From the NCBI GenBank assembly GCA_019739295.1, contig JAHHDV010000029.1, positions 1 to 64,000 of the forward strand: a stretch of DNA of 64,000 nucleotides. Reading direction: 5' to 3'. The translations under genes and the position numbers were made by a program. Shown one piece after another: positions 59,988-64,000 of the stretch. This DNA comes from Taibaiella sp. Lineage in GTDB: Bacteria; Bacteroidota; Bacteroidia; Chitinophagales; Chitinophagaceae. Under the pieces are notes generated by a model that was given only the letters and a program-made list of their open reading frames with translations, searched no databases and had not been told where the DNA came from. Position 1 is the first letter of the stretch, and each line of letters begins with the position of its first letter.

Positions 59988-62900
59988 TTACATGTTCCTC
60001 CTGTACTGACCGCCCACTTCAAATAAAGCCTGGGTGATCTGACCAAGGGAACAATGCTTTACCGTTTCCATCAGCTCTTCGAAGATATTGCCGTTCCTGA
60101 TCGCAACCTGCTGCAGATTCCGTAAAGCTTCTTCTCCTTTGTCTCCGCTGCGTTTCCAGAGATCGTGAACATTCTGTATCTGGAATTCCTTTTCTTCAGT
60201 TGTGGAGCGGATCACTTCTGCAGGAATTACTGTAGGTGACCCTTTAGAACTCAAAAACGTATTCACCCCGATGATCGGGTATTCACCGGTATGTTTTAAG
60301 GTTTCGTAATACAGGGATTCCTCCTGTATTTTACCCCGCTGGTACATGGTTTCCATCGCACCAAGCACACCGCCGCGTTCGGTAATCCTGTCAAATTCTG
60401 CATAAACTGCTTCCTCTACCAGGTCGGTCAGTTCTTCGATGATGAAGGAACCCTGCAATGGATTTTCATTTTTCGCCAGGCCCAGTTCGCGGTTGATGAT
60501 GAGCTGGATCGCCATCGCACGGCGTACGGATTCTTCCGTAGGCGTTGTGATGGCTTCATCATAGGCATTTGTATGTAATGAATTACAGTTGTCGTAAATC
60601 GCATACAGGGCCTGCAGGGTTGTGCGGATATCGTTGAAGTCGATTTCCTGGGCATGCAAGGAACGGCCGGAGGTCTGGATATGGTATTTCAGCATTTGCG
60701 ATCGTTCATTGCCACCATATTTATACTTCATTGCCTTTGCCCAAATCCGGCGGGCCACACGGCCGATTACAGCATATTCCGGGTCGATACCATTAGAGAA
60801 GAAGAAGGACAGGTTCGGCGCGAATTCATCAATGTGCATCCCACGGCTCAGGTAATATTCCACGAAAGTAAAGCCATTGGAAATCGTGAATGCCAGCTGC
60901 GAAATCGGGTTGGCGCCTGCCTCTGCAATGTGATAACCCGAGATAGATACGGAATAGAAATTACGAACGCCCTTATGGATAAAATATTGCTGGACATCAC
61001 CCATGACCCTTAAGGAGAATTCAGTAGAGAAGATACAGGTATTTTGTGCCTGGTCTTCCTTCAGGATGTCTGCCTGAACCGTACCGCGTACAGCTTTCAG
61101 CGTTCTCTCTTTGATTTCATTATATACTTCCGCCGGTAAGACCTGGTCGCCCGTTACGCCCAGCAGCATCAGGCCCAAACCGTTATTCCCTTCCGGCAGC
61201 TCACCCTGCTTGCCTTCTGCTTCCTTACCGGAACCGACATTCGCGGAATAATACGGGCGAGGCAAACCTTTTTCCTTATAAATGGCATCGATCTTTGCAT
61301 TTACCTCGTCTTCCAGGCCGTTTTCCCTGATGTAAAGCTCACATTGCTGGTCTATTGCCGCATTCATAAAGAAAGCGGTAATCGTCGGTGCCGGCCCATT
61401 GATGGTCATGGACACGGAGGTTTTGGGGTCCGCCAGGTTGAAACCTGAATATAGCTTCTTGGCATCATCCAGCGTCGGGATAGATACACCCGAATTACCG
61501 ATCTTACCATAGATATCCGGGCGGTGACCGGGGTCCTGCCCGTATAAGGTTACCGAGTCAAATGCCGTACTCAGACGTGCTGCAGGCAGGCCTTTCGATA
61601 CATAGTGGAAACGCTTGTTGGTACGTTCCGGCCCGCCTTCCCCGGCAAACATACGTGTGGGATCTTCCCCTTCACGTTTGAACGGGTAGATACCGGCAGC
61701 GTAAGGAAACTCTCCCGGGAAGTTCTCTGTCAGCACCCATTTAAGGATTTCTCCCCAGGCCTCATATCTCGGTACAACAACCTTTGGAACCTTGGTATGG
61801 GATAACGATTCCGTAAACGTTTTGATCTTTAATTCTTTGTCCCGCACTTTAAAGACATAATATTCATCCTGGTAATGACGCTTCTTGGCTTCCCAGTTGC
61901 GTAAAGTTTCCAGATTTTTGGGATCCAGATCCAAGAGCACTTTGTTATACATCTCCTGGAGCTCTTTGCTCAACCTGTCCTTATCCTCAATATCCGAAGC
62001 CTGCAGGGTCTCTATGGTTTTGTGAATGCCAAACAGCTTCTGCGCTACCTCAGCCTGTTCCTCAGATTTCCGGTCATAATTGCGGTTGTTTTTCCGCGAT
62101 CTCCGACAAATAACGCGTACGCGCAGGCGGGATGATAAAGATTTTCTCGCTCTGCTCGTCTGTAGCTTTGAATTCGGAATGCAATGCTGCGCTCGTCTTA
62201 TCTGCGATGATGTCCATTAATGCCCGGTACATCGTATTCGTTCCCGGGTCATTGAACTGGGATGCAATGGTGCCGTAAACCGGCATGGCATCTACATCTC
62301 TGTCAAAGAATTTGTGATTGCGCTGGTATTGCTTTTTCACATCGCGCAGCGCATCTGCCGCGCCCCGTTTATCAAACTTATTCACCACGACAATGTCTGC
62401 AAAATCCAGCATATCGATCTTCTCCAACTGGGTAGCAGCACCATATTCAGGCGTCATCACATACATACTTACGTCACAATAGTCTGTGATCTGGGTATCA
62501 CTCTGGCCGATCCCTGAAGTTTCCAGGATCACTACGTCGTACTGCGCAGCCTTGAGGATATTGACTGCATCCCGGATATACTTGGAGACGGCAAGGTTGC
62601 TCTGGCGCGTCGCCATGGAACGCATAAACACACGTTCATTCCTGATCGCGTTCATACGGATCCTGTCTCCGAGCAAAGCTCCGCCAGTCTTACGTTTGGA
62701 CGGGTCCACAGAAATAATGCCAATATTCTTTTCCGGGAAATCCAGCAGGAAACGGCGAACGATCTCATCAACTGTAGATGATTTTCCCGAACCTCCGGTA
62801 CCCGTAATTCCTAACACGGGCGTTTTACTTTCAGCCGCCAGTTCATCCACTTTCTTCAGCATGGCCCTGGTTTCCGGAAGATCACCATAATTCTCAGCAG

Positions 62901-63403
62901 CAGAAATCAACCGGCCGATATCCTTCGGGTTTTTTGTCGCAGATATGACCGACCTCCCCGTTGAGCTGATCGCCGGTAGGAAAATCTGATTTTGTCATCA
63001 GGTCAATGATCATTCCCTCCAGGCCCATGGCACGGCCATCATCCGGAGAGTAGATCTTATCGATACCATAAGCCTCCAGTTCCCTGATCTCATCCGGGAG
63101 GATCACGCCACCTCCGCCGGCAAATATTTTAATATGCCCTGCGCCTTTTTCGCGCAACAGGTCGTACATATATTTCAAATACTCTACGTGTCCACCCTGG
63201 TAAGAGGTCATGGCTATGGCATTGGCATCTTCCTGGATGGCACAATCCACCACCTCCTGCACACTGCGGTCATGACCTAAATGGATCACTTCGGCTCCAT
63301 TGGACTGCATGACGCGACGCATAATATTGATTGATGCATCGTGACCGTCAAAAAGAGATGCAGCCGTAACGATTCTAATCTTATTCTTAGGAGTAAAACT
63401 CAT
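59988..63403 (-). CDS. Fused acyl-CoA mutase (IcmF type), two frameshifts
   Basis: One gene of about 1137 codons, read as three frames: 62894-63403, 62074-62910 and 59988-61973. Order: B12-binding domain with [13 protein letters not shown] (base-off His), MeaI-type GTPase chaperone with Walker [10 protein letters not shown], and mutase substrate domain with [20 protein letters not shown] and [16 protein letters not shown]. This order is specific to IcmF, which interconverts isobutyryl-CoA and n-butyryl-CoA. Two single-base insertions explain the breaks: the six-T run at 62930-62935 (restores [17 protein letters not shown]) and the five-T run at 62089-62093 (restores [16 protein letters not shown]). 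Substrate preference needs assay; methylmalonyl-CoA is less likely. Confidence 0.9.
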
Positions 63404-63460
63404 AGTATTTTTTGTATTAAAAATAATTTTTAAATGAAATCATGGCTCCCTACAAAACCA

Positions 63461-63763
63461 TTATAAAAACCCCAATTCTAATTTTGCTTCTTCGCTCATC
63501 ATATCCCTGGTCCAGGGCGGATCAAAAGTAAGCTGGATATGGGCGTCCGTAACTTCCTCTATAGCTTCTACCTTGGTCTGCGCCTCGAAAATGATATCTC
63601 CGGCTACAGGGCAGGCCGGGGCAGTCAAAGTCATGACCACTTCTACCTTACCTCCATCATGGATGTGGATATCATATACAAGACCGAGCTCCACAATATT
63701 TACCGGGATCTCGGGATCATATACAGTCCTTAAGGCATCTTCAATTTTGTCTCTTAGGTTCAT
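63461..63763 (-). CDS. SufT-like DUF59 (MIP18 family) protein
   Basis: A 100-residue protein with the DUF59 core: TVYDPEIPVNIVELGLVYDI and MTLTAPACPVAGDIIFEA, the latter with the conserved cysteine. Members assist iron-sulfur cluster assembly or delivery. Its ATG overlaps the stop codon of the upstream sufE gene by 4 bases, which indicates translational coupling in a Suf operon. IcmF begins 57 bases after its stop. Confidence 0.9.
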   Translation of the reverse strand: MNLRDKIEDALRTVYDPEIPVNIVELGLVYDIHIHDGGKVEVVMTLTAPACPVAGDIIFEAQTKVEAIEEVTDAHIQLTFDPPWTRDMMSEEAKLELGFL

Positions 63764-64000
63764 GATTGGTTGATTTTAGAGAAGGCCAATGCATATAGTT
63801 TCATTTGCCTGAGCATGGCAGACAGGCCGTTCGCACGCGTAGGTGAAAGATGACTTTTGAGACCGATCCGGTCTATAAAGTAAATATCCGCCTGTGCGAT
63901 ATCCTCAGCGGGCTGCTGGTTGAGCACCTCAATCATCAGCGCTACAAGGCCTTTGGTGATGATCGCATCACTATCAGCAGTAAAATACACTTTCCCGTCT
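63760..64000 (-). CDS. sufE: SufE sulfur acceptor (partial, runs off the window)
   Basis: The C-terminal part of SufE, which takes sulfur from cysteine desulfurase SufS for cluster assembly. Visible: GKVYFTADSDAIITKGLVAL, an aspartate/acidic middle and the family ending LKSHLSPTRANGLSAMLRQM. The N-terminal part with the acceptor cysteine lies beyond base 64000, so the start and the active residue cannot be judged. It overlaps the DUF59 gene by 4 bases. Confidence 0.88.
   Translation of the reverse strand, partial: DGKVYFTADSDAIITKGLVALMIEVLNQQPAEDIAQADIYFIDRIGLKSHLSPTRANGLSAMLRQMKLYALAFSKINQS

Noticed and set aside
59988..63403. Methylmalonyl-CoA mutase large and small subunits with MeaB as separate genes
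   Set aside because: Domain order and the [15 protein letters not shown] motif are those of fused IcmF, and the breaks coincide with homopolymers.

Overview
The window comes from a Bacteroidota genome. Supporting signs are a PorP/SprF protein, type IX secretion (T9SS) C-terminal sorting domains, Oar-type and HmuR/HmuY-type outer-membrane receptors, and several exact matches to the Bacteroidota -7 promoter element TAnnTTTG. A Saprospirales/Chitinophagales-like environmental bacterium is plausible, but the order cannot be fixed from the sequence alone. I found no rRNA, tRNA, CRISPR array or transposase.

The dominant structure is a giant inverted repeat. Bases 1-17972 and 17973-35943 are reverse complements of each other, with no spacer except a non-pairing TT at 17972/17973. 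Every gene in 1-17.97 kb recurs in mirror order and opposite strand with an identical translation. The only difference I detected is a T7/A6 homopolymer near 17.45/18.49 kb. The arms meet inside a secreted repeat-protein gene, which is cut after about 134 codons in both copies. This looks most like a fold-back (inverted-duplication) assembly artefact at a contig end. A real head-to-head duplication or a hairpin chromosome end are the alternatives. The right arm runs on without a break into the unique sequence after 35943, so it is probably the native locus.

Each arm carries (left-arm order): PorP/SprF; quinolinate synthase NadA; an Oar-like TonB receptor (frameshifted); a DUF885 lipoprotein peptidase (frameshifted); a haem-uptake cassette (HmuR-like receptor, HmuY lipoprotein, a DUF6607-like protein, a DUF4198-like protein); a small outer-membrane barrel; inorganic pyrophosphatase; a TPR histidine kinase with its LuxR-type response regulator; and the truncated secreted protein at the centre.

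The unique part (35.9-64 kb) carries an OmpR-type response regulator, a dNTP triphosphohydrolase, a secreted T9SS endonuclease I, an M20 amidohydrolase/alanine racemase pair, a two-domain aspartyl protease with PDZ, a short MutS-like ATPase, a 2786-residue T9SS-exported repeat protein with three almost identical 819-bp tandem units, a LuxR-type regulator with an unusual receiver, a class 3 lipase, a beta-helix protein, 3-methyladenine glycosylase Tag, a frameshifted lipoprotein, a fused acyl-CoA mutase (IcmF type, broken by two frameshifts), a SufT-like DUF59 protein and the end of SufE.

Five genes or gene segments are broken by single-base shifts, four of them in A/T homopolymers. Together with the arm difference this points to residual indel errors of long-read type, so those genes are probably intact in the organism.
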